This document shows, one piece after another, positions 35,138 to 44,099 of a stretch of DNA of 64,000 nt. Where the stretch lies: assembly GCF_024138395.1 (NCBI RefSeq), contig NZ_JAMYDU010000010.1:1-64000 (forward strand). The letters run 5' to 3'. The DNA comes from Pseudomonas mandelii. GTDB lineage: Bacteria > Pseudomonadota > Gammaproteobacteria > Pseudomonadales > Pseudomonadaceae. Below the pieces are notes generated by a model that saw nothing but the letters and a program-made list of their open reading frames with translations, was not told the DNA's origin and searched no databases. Positions within the stretch are counted from its first letter, which is position 1; each line of letters begins with the position of its first letter. The translations under genes and the position numbers were made by a program.

Positions 35138-35248
35138 TCAATGCCCGAACACACCCACCTTCTTGGCCTTCTTGTCCGCACGTTTTTCATCGGCGGTTTT
35201 AGCCGGTTTCTTCTTTGCCGCTTTCTTTGAATCCATGCCTTTGGCCAT
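35138..35248 (-). CDS. Very small Lys-rich protein, 36 aa
   Basis: ATG 35248 with GGAG 8 bp upstream encodes 36 residues, nearly half Lys or Ala (MAKGMDSKKAAKKKPAKTAD and on), ending KKVGVFGH. It is strongly basic and probably unstructured. Such short histone-H1-like tails occur in Pseudomonas, and nucleic-acid binding is a reasonable guess only. The open frame extends upstream to 35407 but that part lacks a ribosome site. Confidence 0.6.
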   Translation of the reverse strand: MAKGMDSKKAAKKKPAKTADEKRADKKAKKVGVFGH

Positions 35249-35351
35249 GATACATACTCCACTCATACGGGACGTGAGATCAGGTATACACCTATCGCGG
35301 CGCCCGCGTTCTTTTATAATCACCCGCTTTGCGCACTGACAGTCCAGGCCC

Positions 35352-35768
35352 ATGCCCAACACCCAGTACACCTTGCTCAACGAGCCGTTATGGCCGTTGA
35401 TGAACAAGTTTTACCGCGCCCACCAATCGTCGATGAAAGCCGTCCGCGACGCTCGGCTGTGGGTCGCAAAACGCGATGAGATCATTGCGGCGTTAAGTTT
35501 GCGGCCAGTGGCCGGCGGGCATTGGCTGACCGGGCTGTTCGTCGCCCCGAGCTGTCGTGAGCAGGGAATCGCCGCGACGTTGATCGACCACGCCGTCAAG
35601 CACCTCGAAGAGCCGGTCTGGTTGTTCTGCCATCCGGATTTGCGCGGTTTTTATGAGCGCCGGGGTTTTACGTTCGACCCGGTGCTGCCCTACGCCATGG
35701 CTGAGCGGTTGAGCCGTTATGCGCGCAGCAAACCGATGATTGCGATGGGGCTGGAACCGGCCAGATAA
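35352..35768 (+). CDS. GNAT-family N-acetyltransferase
   Basis: Small acetyltransferase of 138 residues. The acetyl-CoA loop is LFVAPSCREQGIAATLIDHA at about 62-81, with the R/Q-x-x-G-x-G/A pattern relaxed to REQGIA, and the C-terminal FYERRGF tail is typical. The N-terminus is short, so start ATG 35352 is the only good option. It is divergent from the 36-residue gene and followed by a REP pair. Acceptor unknown. Confidence 0.85.
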   Translation: MPNTQYTLLNEPLWPLMNKFYRAHQSSMKAVRDARLWVAKRDEIIAALSLRPVAGGHWLTGLFVAPSCREQGIAATLIDHAVKHLEEPVWLFCHPDLRGFYERRGFTFDPVLPYAMAERLSRYARSKPMIAMGLEPAR

Positions 35769-35795
35769 CGCTCTAAAGCCTTATGAAGATCAAAA

Positions 35796-35884
35796 TGTGG
35801 GAGCCGGCTTGCCCGCGATGGCGGCGTGTCAGTCACCAATAATTTGACTGTCAGGGCCTCATCGCGAGCAAGCTCGCTCCCACA
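35796..35884. repeat. REP-like inverted pair, family B
   Basis: tgtgggagccggcttgcccg to cgagcaagctcgctcccaca, between the GNAT gene and def2. Confidence 0.82.
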
Positions 35885-35905
35885 GGGTTTTGTGGTGTTT
35901 TCGAA

Positions 35906-36445
35906 TCAGTCGTCTGCATTCGGATCGAGGTCCGGGAACATCACTTCGGTAAACCCGAATTTGCTGAAATTACTGATGCGCGACGGGTATAGCCGGCCGA
36001 TCAGGTGATCGCATTCATGCTGCACTACCCGCGCATGAAATCCCGACGCAATGCGCACGATCGGCTCGCCTTTGGGATCGAAGCCTTCATAACGAATCTG
36101 CTGATAACGATCCACCGCACCACGCAGGCCCGGCACTGACAGGCAGCCTTCGAAACCTTCTTCGAGGGTCGGGCTTAATGCCGTGATCAACGGATTGATC
36201 AGAATGGTCTGCGGCACCGCTTCGGCGTCCGGATAGCGTTCGCTGTGTTCGAAACCAAAGATCACCAATTGCAGGTCGACACCGATCTGCGGCGCGGCCA
36301 GGCCAACTCCGCCGACGCTTTCCATGGTCTGGAACATGTCGTCGATCAGTTGCCACAACTCAGGGCTGTCGAACATTTCTGCCGGCACCGGTGGGGCAAT
36401 GCGCAGCAGGCGCTCGTCGCCCATTTTCAGAATTTCACGGATCAT
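35906..36445 (-). CDS. def2: Peptide deformylase (second type)
   Basis: Removes the formyl group from the N-terminal Met of new proteins. The 179-residue product has all three family motifs: [17 protein letters not shown] (metal Cys) and QHECDHLIG (metal His pair). The extended C-terminus and the [13 protein letters not shown] insertion separate it from the main Def, as in the second deformylase found in many Pseudomonas. Its ATG overlaps the stop of the YihY gene by four bases, so it is translated after it. Confidence 0.93.
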   Translation of the reverse strand: MIREILKMGDERLLRIAPPVPAEMFDSPELWQLIDDMFQTMESVGGVGLAAPQIGVDLQLVIFGFEHSERYPDAEAVPQTILINPLITALSPTLEEGFEGCLSVPGLRGAVDRYQQIRYEGFDPKGEPIVRIASGFHARVVQHECDHLIGRLYPSRISNFSKFGFTEVMFPDLDPNADD

Positions 36446-37401
36446 TTTATGGCTTCGTCAGTGGTCGGCTTTGAGTGGTCGCGCCCCAGTCCCGAAACGT
36501 GCTGTTTTTCTTCATGGCCGGGGCCATGCTCGCCAGGGACCTTCTCGCCAGGGTCTTTGCCTTCGCGCGACATGTGCTCGATCACCGCGTTCATTTCTGC
36601 GCCGAGCAACATCACCGCAGCGGAAATATAGAAGTACAGCAGTAACACGATGATCGCGCCGATACTGCCATACATGGCGTTGTAGTTGGCGAAGGTTTTA
36701 ACGTAATAAGCAAAGCCCAGCGAAGCGATGATCCAGACCACCACGGACATCACCGCACCCGGAGTGATGAAGCGAAACTCTTGTTTGACGTCGGGCATGA
36801 CGTAGTAAATCAGCGCCACCGCCATCATCAGCAAAATCACGATCACCGGCCAGCGGATGATGGTCCAGACGGTCACGATAAAATCTTCGAGGCCCACTTG
36901 CGAGGCAATCCATCCCATCACCTGAGGCCCGAGCACCATTAGCGCGGCGGCGATTAGCAACATGCCGGCGATGCCGATGGTGTAGAAAATCGACAGCGGA
37001 AAACGTTTCCAGGCCGGACGGCCTTCGACCACGTCGTATGCGGCGTTCATCGCGCTCATCATCAACCGCACGCCGGCGGACGCGGTCCACAGGGCAATCA
37101 CGATACCTACCGAGAGCAATCCCCCCTTGGACTGCTGAAGCTGGTCGATCACCGGGTTCACTTGCTCCAGCGCCTGCGGCGGCAGAACCAGTTCTGATTG
37201 CAGGCGCAACCAGGAGAAGAAGTCCGGCAAATGCAGAAAACCGATCAGGGCGATCAGGAACAGGATGAAAGGGAACAACGAGAACAGCATTTGATAGGCC
37301 AGCGCCGAGGCATAGGTCGACATCTCGTCGTCGACAAACTCGGTGACCGTACGCATCATCACCCGATGCAGGGGCAAACCTTTCATGGTTGGAAAAAACA
37401 T
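36442..37401 (-). CDS. YihY/BrkB-family inner-membrane protein
   Basis: Membrane protein of 319 residues with about six helices, of the YihY/virulence factor BrkB family whose biochemical role is unsettled. ATG 37401 follows AAGGAG at the ideal distance; the 12 extra codons to 37437 are not needed. Family signs: [20 protein letters not shown], the [17 protein letters not shown] loop, and [21 protein letters not shown] charged, Gly/His-rich cytoplasmic tail closes it. Overlaps def2 by ATGA, making a two-gene operon. Confidence 0.9.
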   Translation of the reverse strand: MFFPTMKGLPLHRVMMRTVTEFVDDEMSTYASALAYQMLFSLFPFILFLIALIGFLHLPDFFSWLRLQSELVLPPQALEQVNPVIDQLQQSKGGLLSVGIVIALWTASAGVRLMMSAMNAAYDVVEGRPAWKRFPLSIFYTIGIAGMLLIAAALMVLGPQVMGWIASQVGLEDFIVTVWTIIRWPVIVILLMMAVALIYYVMPDVKQEFRFITPGAVMSVVVWIIASLGFAYYVKTFANYNAMYGSIGAIIVLLLYFYISAAVMLLGAEMNAVIEHMSREGKDPGEKVPGEHGPGHEEKQHVSGLGRDHSKPTTDEAIK

Positions 37402-37523
37402 TAGCGTCTCCTTTCGCCGCAAAAAGGTTGAAGTCATGGCGACTCAGGGGCCGTTTTCTACAACAAAGTAGCCTACTTGGCGACTTTGAAACAATCTAAG
37501 GGTATATCCCATCTACCCGATAT

Positions 37524-37553
37524 AAAAACGGCCATCCGTGGGATGGCCGTCTT
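37524..37553 (-). terminator. Terminator after csbD
   Basis: Ten-base stem acggccatcc / ggatggccgt with loop gtg, followed on the minus strand by TTTTTA. Confidence 0.85.
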
Positions 37554-37575
37554 CTTGCACTCGTCAAAGGCTCAA

Positions 37576-37767
37576 TCAAGCCTTGTCGACACCTTTTTTA
37601 ATGGCGTCCTTGGCTTTGCCAACCTTCTGCTGGGCTTCGCCTTTCTTCTCCTGCACCACGCCTTCAGCGCGCAGTCTGTCATTATCGGTGGCCTTGCCGA
37701 CGCCTTGCTTGACGTTGCCGGCCGCTTCGTTTGCCATGCCTTTAACTTTATCGCCAGTGCTGCCCAT
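37576..37767 (-). CDS. CsbD-family stress protein
   Basis: Small acidic/basic balanced protein of 63 residues with the CsbD pattern ([20 protein letters not shown] then [20 protein letters not shown]), which forms amphipathic helices. GGAG 8 bp before ATG and a strong terminator show it is an independent, probably abundant transcript. CsbD proteins are induced by general stress (RpoS or AlgU in pseudomonads); I cannot pick out the promoter with confidence. Molecular activity unknown. Confidence 0.9.
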   Translation of the reverse strand: MGSTGDKVKGMANEAAGNVKQGVGKATDNDRLRAEGVVQEKKGEAQQKVGKAKDAIKKGVDKA

Positions 37768-37969
37768 GGTATTTCTCCTGTGAACATTTCAACGGGGAAA
37801 GTGGTTACACAAGGATTGACCGGGGGCTTTCGCGCGGAGTTTCATTTATTTTGCTGCAGAACATTTCATCGTTCCAGGCAGGTTAGGCTTTATGTTTTCA
37901 GGCTTTGCCCGGAGAATGCGCAACGTATTCAGGCTCATGGCGCTGAAGATCCAATCCCGTAGGAATGTT

Positions 37970-38347
37970 ATGAAACTCGATAAAAAGCAGGCCATTGCCC
38001 GCAGAAACCAGGAACTTGGCGGTGCTGTGCTTGGCGTCAACAACTGCCATTTCACCGAATTGAACCGCAACCGCAACATTTTCTGGTTCGATATCCCGGT
38101 CGCACGCCTGGCCATTGGTCAGTACGAATGGATTCACTTGCTGATGCACACCCCGGATACCGACGAATTGCTGCACTTGAAAGTGCCGACGGTGTTCCTG
38201 CGCGAGAAACTCGAAGGCCTGGTGGTGCGCAACCAGGGCAAGCGCAAGGCAGCATTGAGCCTGGAACTTAGCGCCGACAAGGACTCCTACCTGCAGGACA
38301 TGCGCCCGGCGGGGACCAACGTCGATTTCGCGCAGTTCCGCCTGTAA
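37970..38347 (+). CDS. Conserved hypothetical protein, 125 aa
   Basis: Start ATG 37970 is supported by TAGGA upstream and by the product MKLDKKQAIARRNQELGG; an in-frame upstream ATG at 37892 adds unconvincing residues. It is soluble, mixed alpha/beta, with an aromatic NIFWFDIP strand and a Lys/Arg-rich centre (LVVRNQGKRKAALS). I do not recognise a named domain. It stands alone between csbD (divergent) and fadD1 (convergent) and is followed by a family C repeat. Confidence 0.75.
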   Translation: MKLDKKQAIARRNQELGGAVLGVNNCHFTELNRNRNIFWFDIPVARLAIGQYEWIHLLMHTPDTDELLHLKVPTVFLREKLEGLVVRNQGKRKAALSLELSADKDSYLQDMRPAGTNVDFAQFRL

Positions 38348-38350
38348 GTT

Positions 38351-38458
38351 GATCGTTCCCACGCTCTGCGTGGTAACGCAGCCCGCGGACGCTCTGCGTC
38401 CCAGCATCGGACGCGGAGCGTCCGTGGCGGCATTCCCACGCAGAGCGTGGGAACGATC
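38351..38458. repeat. REP-like inverted repeat, family C
   Basis: gatcgttcccacgctctgcg to its complement, with a second internal stem (gacgctctgcgtc / gacgcggagcgtc). Same family at 43991 and 55414. Confidence 0.83.
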
Positions 38459-38467
38459 AGTCAGGCA

Positions 38468-38496
38468 ACAAAAAGCCCCGCACTGCGGGGCTTTTG
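38468..38496 (-). terminator. Terminator after fadD1
   Basis: Stem aagccccgc / gcggggctt with loop act, flanked by A and T runs, 6 bp past the fadD1 stop; usable from both sides. Confidence 0.85.
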
Positions 38497-38501
38497 TTTG
38501 A

Positions 38502-40202
38502 CTAGGCGCTGACTTTCTTCACGCCCAGTTTCTTCAGCTCTTCGTCGCGCAGTTCGCGGCGCAGGATCTTGCCGACGTTGGTGGTCGGCAGTGCGTCGCG
38601 GAACTCCACGGCTTTGGGTACCTTGTAGCCGGTGACGTTGGCGCGCATGTGCTCCATCACCTGTTCCTTGGTCAGGGTCACGCCCGGTTTGGCGACGATG
38701 AAGATCTTGATCGCCTCCCCCGACTTCTCGTCCGGTACACCGATGGCCGCGCATTGCAGCACGCCCGGCAGAGTCGCCAGCACATCTTCCAGCTCGTTGG
38801 GGTACACGTTGAAACCGGAGACCAGAATCATGTCTTTCTTGCGATCGACAATACGCATGTAACCATCAGGCTGGATCAGCGCGACGTCACCGGTCTTCAA
38901 CCAGCCTTCGCTGTCGAGTATTTCATCGGTGGCGTCCTGACGCTGCCAGTAGCCCTTCATGACTTGCGGACCTTTCACACACAGTTCACCGATGGCGCCC
39001 AACGGCTGTTCAACGCCGGCATCGTCGATGATTTTGCACAAGGTCGATGGCACCGGAATACCGATGGTGCCAATCTGGATGTTCTGGCTCGGGTTCACCG
39101 TGGCCACCGGGCTGGTTTCGGTCATGCCGTAACCTTCACAGATCGGGCAACCGGTGACCGCTTTCCAGCGCTCGGCCGCGGCCAGTTGCAAGGCCATGCC
39201 GCCGGACAGGGTGATTTTCAGGCTGGAGAAATCCAGCTTGCGGAACGCTTCGTTGTTGCACAACGCGACGAACAGCGTGTTCAGGCCGACGAAACCGCTG
39301 AACTTCCACTTCGACAGTTCCTTGACCATCGCCGGCAGGTCGCGCGGGTTGCTGATCAGGATGTTGTGGTTGCCGATCAGCATCATCGCCATGCAATGAA
39401 AGGTGAACGCATAGATGTGGTACAGCGGCAGCGGGGTGATCAGGATCTCGCAACCTTCGTTGAGGTTGGAGCCCATCAGCGCCTTGCATTGCAGCATGTT
39501 CGCCACCAGATTGCGGTGGGTCAGCATCGCGCCCTTGGCCACGCCGGTGGTGCCGCCGGTGTATTGCAGCACGGCAACGTCGCTGCTGGCCGGGTTGGCT
39601 TCAACCACTGGCTGGCCATGGCCCTTGCTCAGCACGTCATTGAATTTGATGGCCTTGGGCAAGTGATACGCCGGGACCATTTTCTTCACGTACTTGATGA
39701 CGCTGTTGATCAGCAGGCGCTTGAGCGGCGGCAGCAGGTCGGCCACTTCGGTGACGATCACGTGCTTGACGCCGGTTTTCGGCACGACGGTTTCGGCCAG
39801 ATGCGCCATGTTGGCCAGGCAGACCAAGGCTTTGGCACCGGAGTCGTTGAATTGGTGTTCCATTTCCCGCGCGGTGTACAACGGGTTGGTATTGACCACG
39901 ATCAGCCCGGCGCGGATGGCGCCGAAGACGGCGACCGGGTACTGCAACACGTTGGGCAGTTGCACGGCGATTCGATCGCCGGGTTGCAAATCGGTATGCT
40001 GTTGCAGGTAAGCAGCAAAGGCACCGGACAATTCGTACAGCTCACCGTAGGTGATTGTCTTGCCCAGGTTGCTGAATGCCGGTTTGTCAGCGAAGCGTTG
40101 GCAGGACTGCTTCAACACTGCCTGAATATTCGGATACTCGTCTGGATTGATCTCGGCAGCAATTCCAGCTGGGTACTTATCCTTCCAAAAGTCTTCGATC
40201 AT
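38502..40202 (-). CDS. fadD1: Long-chain fatty-acid CoA ligase FadD1
   Basis: Activates fatty acids to acyl-CoA through an acyl-AMP intermediate at the inner membrane, opening beta-oxidation. The 566-residue product has the AMP-binding signature LQYTGGTTGVAKGAMLTHRN, the GYGMTETSP core, and the FACS motif region SEGWLKTGDVALIQPDGYMR with DRKKDMILVSGFNVYPNE. The adjacent upstream paralogue and divergent hydrolase/phaJ genes match, as I recall it, PA3299-PA3302 of P. aeruginosa, where this position is fadD1. A 370-bp gap with a REP pair separates it from fadD2. Confidence 0.92.
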   Translation of the reverse strand: MIEDFWKDKYPAGIAAEINPDEYPNIQAVLKQSCQRFADKPAFSNLGKTITYGELYELSGAFAAYLQQHTDLQPGDRIAVQLPNVLQYPVAVFGAIRAGLIVVNTNPLYTAREMEHQFNDSGAKALVCLANMAHLAETVVPKTGVKHVIVTEVADLLPPLKRLLINSVIKYVKKMVPAYHLPKAIKFNDVLSKGHGQPVVEANPASSDVAVLQYTGGTTGVAKGAMLTHRNLVANMLQCKALMGSNLNEGCEILITPLPLYHIYAFTFHCMAMMLIGNHNILISNPRDLPAMVKELSKWKFSGFVGLNTLFVALCNNEAFRKLDFSSLKITLSGGMALQLAAAERWKAVTGCPICEGYGMTETSPVATVNPSQNIQIGTIGIPVPSTLCKIIDDAGVEQPLGAIGELCVKGPQVMKGYWQRQDATDEILDSEGWLKTGDVALIQPDGYMRIVDRKKDMILVSGFNVYPNELEDVLATLPGVLQCAAIGVPDEKSGEAIKIFIVAKPGVTLTKEQVMEHMRANVTGYKVPKAVEFRDALPTTNVGKILRRELRDEELKKLGVKKVSA

Positions 40203-40572
40203 GGAAGCCCACTCCTCAGCAACGCGAATTCAAATACCGCATTTGATGCGATTATTATTGGTGTTTGATTATTGGTGAGTCTGGCTTTTTTCAAGGCCGA
40301 GAAGTCACAAAGCGCGCCGAGAGTAGCAGCTTTGCCAAGGGGCTACTAGAGCCAAAATTGGTCTCAACGGTCACGTTTATGACTCTTGAATATTCAATAG
40401 TCACTTTTAGAGCAAAAATTCTATAGAGCCTTGGAAGCCCCTGAAACCGGGGTTTCAGCTCTTAAAAGCTTCGCGGGCAAGCCTCGCTCCTACAGGGTTC
40501 GTGTCGTTCAGACCACTGAACCTGTAGGAGCGAGGCTTGCCCGCGATCGCGCGAAGCGCGGCCATCCAACGA
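40203..40572. other. Intergenic region between fadD2 and fadD1
   Basis: 370 bp. AT-rich near the fadD1 start (gattattattggtgtttgat, 40249-40268), which is a plausible promoter for fadD1, then a featureless stretch, then a family B REP pair at 40471-40546. No gene or clear terminator is seen. Confidence 0.6.
40471..40546. repeat. REP-like inverted pair, family B
   Basis: tcgcgggcaagcctcgctcc to its complement, perfect 26-bp arms, just after the fadD2 stop. Confidence 0.85.
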
Positions 40573-42261
40573 TCAGGCGATATCGCGCAACTCCCGCCGC
40601 AGAATCTTGCCCACCGGCGTCATCGGCAACGACTCACGCAAGACGATGTGCTTGGGTACTTTGTACGCCGTGAAGTTTTCTTTGCAGTAGGCCTTCAGCT
40701 CTTCAAGGCTGACCCCGGATTCACGGGCCACCACAAACAACTTCACCGCCTCTCCCGAACGCTCGTCCGGCACGCCGATCACCGCGCAGTTGGCGACTTT
40801 CGGGTGAGCCATCACCACGTCTTCGATCTCGTTCGGGTACACGTTGAAACCCGAAACAATGATCATGTCTTTCTTGCGATCGACGATGCGCACGAAACCG
40901 TCCGGGTCGATCACCGCGATGTCACCCGACTTGAACCAGCCGTCGGCGTCCAGTACTTCGGCGGTGGCTTCGGGATTCTGCCAGTAGCCCTTCATGATCT
41001 GCGGGCCTTTGATGCACAGTTCGCCACGCTCGCCCAGCGGCAGCTCGACGCCCTCATCGTTGATGATCTTGAGCGTCGTGCCCGGCACCGGCAGGCCGAC
41101 CGTGCCGATGCGCGACTTGTCGCCGTAGGGGTTGGTGCAAGCCACCGGCGAGGTTTCGGTCAGGCCATAACCCTCGGTGATCCGGCAGCCGGTGAGCTGA
41201 TTCCAACGCTCGGCCGTAGCCTTGACCAGCGCGGTGCCGCCGGAGTTGGTGAGTTTGAGGCTGGAGAAATCCAGGGTCTTGAAGTCGGGATGGTCCATCA
41301 GTGCGACGAACAGCGTGTTGAGCCCCAGCAGCGCCGAAAACCGCCAGTTCTTCAGTTCCTTGATGAAGGCGCCAATGTCCCGTGGATTGGTGATCAGCAC
41401 GTTGTGGTTGCCGGTCACCATCATGCACATGCAGTTCGCCGTGAAGGCATAGATGTGGTACAGCGGCAGCGGCGCGATCATCACTTCCTGGCCTTCGCGC
41501 AGCAGCGGCTGACCGTCAGCGCCGAATTGCCCCAGACACGCGCGCGCCTGCTGCATGTTCGCCACCAGGTTGCCGTGGGTCAGCATCGCGCCCTTGGCCA
41601 GCCCGGTGGTGCCGCCGGTGTATTGCAACACAGCGATGTCATCAAGGCCGACGTTCAGCGGTTTGATGCCCAAACCTCGGCCCAGACGCAACGCGCTCTT
41701 GAAGGGAATGGCCTGCGGCAATGAATAGTCCGGGACCATTTTCTTGACCTTGGCGACCATGGTATTGACCAGCCAGCCCTTGGCGGCAGGCATCAGGTCG
41801 CCCATCTTCGCTTCGATCAGGTACTGGATGTCGGTGTCGGGCAGCACTTCCTGGACCTTCTGTCCGAATACGTTCAGGTAGACCAGCGCCCGGGCACCGG
41901 AGTCCTTGAACTGATGACGCATTTCCCGCGCGGTGTACAGCGGGTTGGTGTTGACCACGATCAGCCCGGCGCGCAAGGCACCGAACACGGCAATCGGGTA
42001 ATGCAGGATGTTGGGCATCTGCACCGCGATGCGATCTCCCGGCACCAGGTCGGTGTGGGCTTGCAGATAACCGGCGAACGCTGCGCTGTAGCGTTCCAGT
42101 TCGGCGTAGGTCAGGGTCACGCCCATGTTGCTGAACGCCGGGCGGTCAGCAAATTTCTTGCAGGAACGCTCGAACACCTCGATCACCGACTTATAGGCCC
42201 CAAGGTCAATATCCAGGGGCACGCCGGCCGGGCGTTTGTCATTCCAGAAATCAGGTTGCAT
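40573..42261 (-). CDS. fadD2: Long-chain fatty-acid CoA ligase FadD2
   Basis: Second acyl-CoA synthetase, 562 residues, clearly paralogous to FadD1. AMP-binding signature LQYTGGTTGLAKGAMLTHGN, EGYGLTETSPVACTN, and the FACS region DGWFKSGDIAVIDPDGFVR then DRKKDMIIVSGFNVYPNE. Starting MQPDFWNDKRPAGVP, it lies next to the divergent hydrolase as fadD2 does in P. aeruginosa (from memory). The two ligases usually differ in preferred chain length. The name depends on synteny. Confidence 0.92.
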   Translation of the reverse strand: MQPDFWNDKRPAGVPLDIDLGAYKSVIEVFERSCKKFADRPAFSNMGVTLTYAELERYSAAFAGYLQAHTDLVPGDRIAVQMPNILHYPIAVFGALRAGLIVVNTNPLYTAREMRHQFKDSGARALVYLNVFGQKVQEVLPDTDIQYLIEAKMGDLMPAAKGWLVNTMVAKVKKMVPDYSLPQAIPFKSALRLGRGLGIKPLNVGLDDIAVLQYTGGTTGLAKGAMLTHGNLVANMQQARACLGQFGADGQPLLREGQEVMIAPLPLYHIYAFTANCMCMMVTGNHNVLITNPRDIGAFIKELKNWRFSALLGLNTLFVALMDHPDFKTLDFSSLKLTNSGGTALVKATAERWNQLTGCRITEGYGLTETSPVACTNPYGDKSRIGTVGLPVPGTTLKIINDEGVELPLGERGELCIKGPQIMKGYWQNPEATAEVLDADGWFKSGDIAVIDPDGFVRIVDRKKDMIIVSGFNVYPNEIEDVVMAHPKVANCAVIGVPDERSGEAVKLFVVARESGVSLEELKAYCKENFTAYKVPKHIVLRESLPMTPVGKILRRELRDIA

Positions 42262-42516
42262 TATTCTTGTCCTCTTTACCTGAACCTATCCGGGGCCGCT
42301 TTTCTGTCTTTTCTCTCTTCTCAAAAAGCGGAAAGCGAAAAACGGTGCTTCCCGGACACTAGCAGCTATGGTGAATCAGGCAAATATGCGCACGGTCGTC
42401 ATTGATCGCGTGAATCTTGCTGCCCCGGCGTGGCCTGATCAGACGGCATGCGTTGGATGCGCTATACAATGCAGCGGGGCTGTTTCCCCATCGCAGCCCA
42501 ATGCAAAGGAATCGCC

Positions 42517-43461
42517 ATGATCCACGACACTTTCTGGCTGACCGCGAGTGACCGCAGCCGCCTCTTCGTCAACCAGTGGTTGCCGGCCGCGCCGCTCAAG
42601 GCGGTGATCCTGCTGGCCCACGGCATGGCGGAACACAGCGGTCGCTATGTCCGTCTGGCGCAAGCCTGCTGTGATCAGGATTATGGTGTTTATGCGCCGG
42701 ACCTGCGTGGACATGGCAAAACTGCCGAAAACGGTACGTTGGGCCATTTCGCCGATGACGATGGCTGGTGCAAAGTCGTCGGCGACCTGGCCAGCCTCAA
42801 CCAACAGATCGGCCAACAGCATCCCGGCGTACCAATCGTGTTGCTCGGCCACAGCATGGGCAGCTACATCGCCCAGGCTTATTTGCTGCACCACAGCGCC
42901 AGCCTGCACGGGGCGATTCTCAGCGGCTCTAACTTCCAGCCTATAGCCCTCTATCGCGCAGCGCGACAGATTGCTCGCCTCGAACGCCTGCGCCAAGGGC
43001 CCAAGGGGCGCAGTGCGCTGATCGAATGGCTGTCGTTCGGTTCATTCAACAAGAAATTCAAACCGGTACGCACGCCGTTCGACTGGCTGAGCCGCGACCC
43101 GGCCGAAGTCGACAAATACGCCAATGACCCGCTCTGCGGCTTTCGCTGCACCAATCAACTGTGGATCGATTTGCTCGGCGGCTTGCAGCAAATCAGCAAA
43201 GCGTCCAATCTCGCCCAGATCGATCCGGGCCTGCCGCTGCTGGTGATTGGCGGCGAATGTGATCCGGTGAGCGAAGGCAAACGTCTGAAAGATCTGGCCC
43301 ACGCGTTGCGCGACGCTGGCTGCCAGAGCCTGCAGCTGACTATTTACCCGCAGGCCCGGCATGAACTGTTCAATGAGAGCAACCGCGACGAAGTGACGGC
43401 CGACGTGCTGAACTGGATCGCCCAAGCCTTGAGCGCTCGCCGGCCACCCAGAACCGAATAG
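42517..43461 (+). CDS. Alpha/beta hydrolase, monoacylglycerol lipase / lysophospholipase type
   Basis: Soluble or peripheral hydrolase of 314 residues. ATG 42517 has AAAGGAA 7 bp upstream (MIHDTFWLTASDRSRLF). HGMAEHSGRY is the oxyanion-hole motif of the PldB/monoglyceride lipase group, LLGHSMGS the nucleophile elbow, GGECDPVS the acid and YPQARHELFNE the His. It may release fatty acids from lipids for the neighbouring acyl-CoA ligases. Followed by phaJ after 43 bp on the same strand. Confidence 0.9.
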   Translation: MIHDTFWLTASDRSRLFVNQWLPAAPLKAVILLAHGMAEHSGRYVRLAQACCDQDYGVYAPDLRGHGKTAENGTLGHFADDDGWCKVVGDLASLNQQIGQQHPGVPIVLLGHSMGSYIAQAYLLHHSASLHGAILSGSNFQPIALYRAARQIARLERLRQGPKGRSALIEWLSFGSFNKKFKPVRTPFDWLSRDPAEVDKYANDPLCGFRCTNQLWIDLLGGLQQISKASNLAQIDPGLPLLVIGGECDPVSEGKRLKDLAHALRDAGCQSLQLTIYPQARHELFNESNRDEVTADVLNWIAQALSARRPPRTE

Positions 43462-43504
43462 TTTTTTTGTGGATTTTTCTAATTCGTCACAGGAATCGAG
43501 ACAG

Positions 43505-43975
43505 ATGACCCAGGTTACCAATACCCCTTACGAAGCCCTCGAAATCGGCCAGACCGCCAGCTACAGCAAAACTGTCGAAGAACGCGACATCCAGCTGTTC
43601 GCCGCGATGTCCGGTGACCACAACCCGGTGCATCTGGACGCCGAATTCGCCGCCGCCAGCATGTTCAAGGAGCGTATCGCCCACGGCATGTTCAGCGGCG
43701 CGTTGATCAGCGCGGCGGTGGCTTGCGAGTTGCCTGGGCCGGGGACTATTTATATCGGTCAGACGATGAGCTTTCAGAAGCCGGTGAAGATTGGCGACAC
43801 GCTGACCGTGCGCCTGGAGATTCTCGAGAAACTGCCAAAGTTTCGTGTGCGCATCGCCACTCGGGTGTTCAACCAGCGCGATGAGCTGGTGGTGGATGGC
43901 GAGGCGGAAATTCTGGCACCGCGCAAGCAACAGACCGTGACGCTGCCGACATTGCCGGCTATCAGCATCGGCTGA
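43505..43975 (+). CDS. phaJ1: (R)-specific enoyl-CoA hydratase, MaoC/hot-dog family
   Basis: Hydrates trans-2-enoyl-CoA to (R)-3-hydroxyacyl-CoA, linking beta-oxidation to polyhydroxyalkanoate synthesis. The 156-residue length equals, as I recall, PhaJ1 of P. aeruginosa. The hydratase-2 motif FAAMSGDHNPVHLDAEFAA near residue 35 carries the catalytic Asp and His, and AHGMFSGALISA follows. ATG 43505 (MTQVTNTPYEAL) is preferred; an in-frame start at 43469 is weaker. Its place after a lipase-like gene and opposite fadD2 fits fatty-acid use. Confidence 0.88.
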   Translation: MTQVTNTPYEALEIGQTASYSKTVEERDIQLFAAMSGDHNPVHLDAEFAAASMFKERIAHGMFSGALISAAVACELPGPGTIYIGQTMSFQKPVKIGDTLTVRLEILEKLPKFRVRIATRVFNQRDELVVDGEAEILAPRKQQTVTLPTLPAISIG

Positions 43976-43990
43976 TTTGCAAGCCCGCAC

Positions 43991-44099
43991 GATCGTTCCC
44001 ACGCTCCGCGTGGGAATGCATCCAGTGACGCTCCGCGTCACCAACGGCAAGACGCAGAGCGTCCTGGGCGGCATTCCCACGCGGAGCGTGGGAACGATC
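43991..44099. repeat. REP-like inverted repeat, family C
   Basis: gatcgttcccacgctccgcg to its complement. Its right end overlaps the stop codon (44098-44100) of the HlyD-type gene. Confidence 0.82.

Noticed and set aside
38649..41724. Long plus-strand frames over fadD1 and fadD2
   Set aside because: Both are antisense shadows of clear acyl-CoA ligases.
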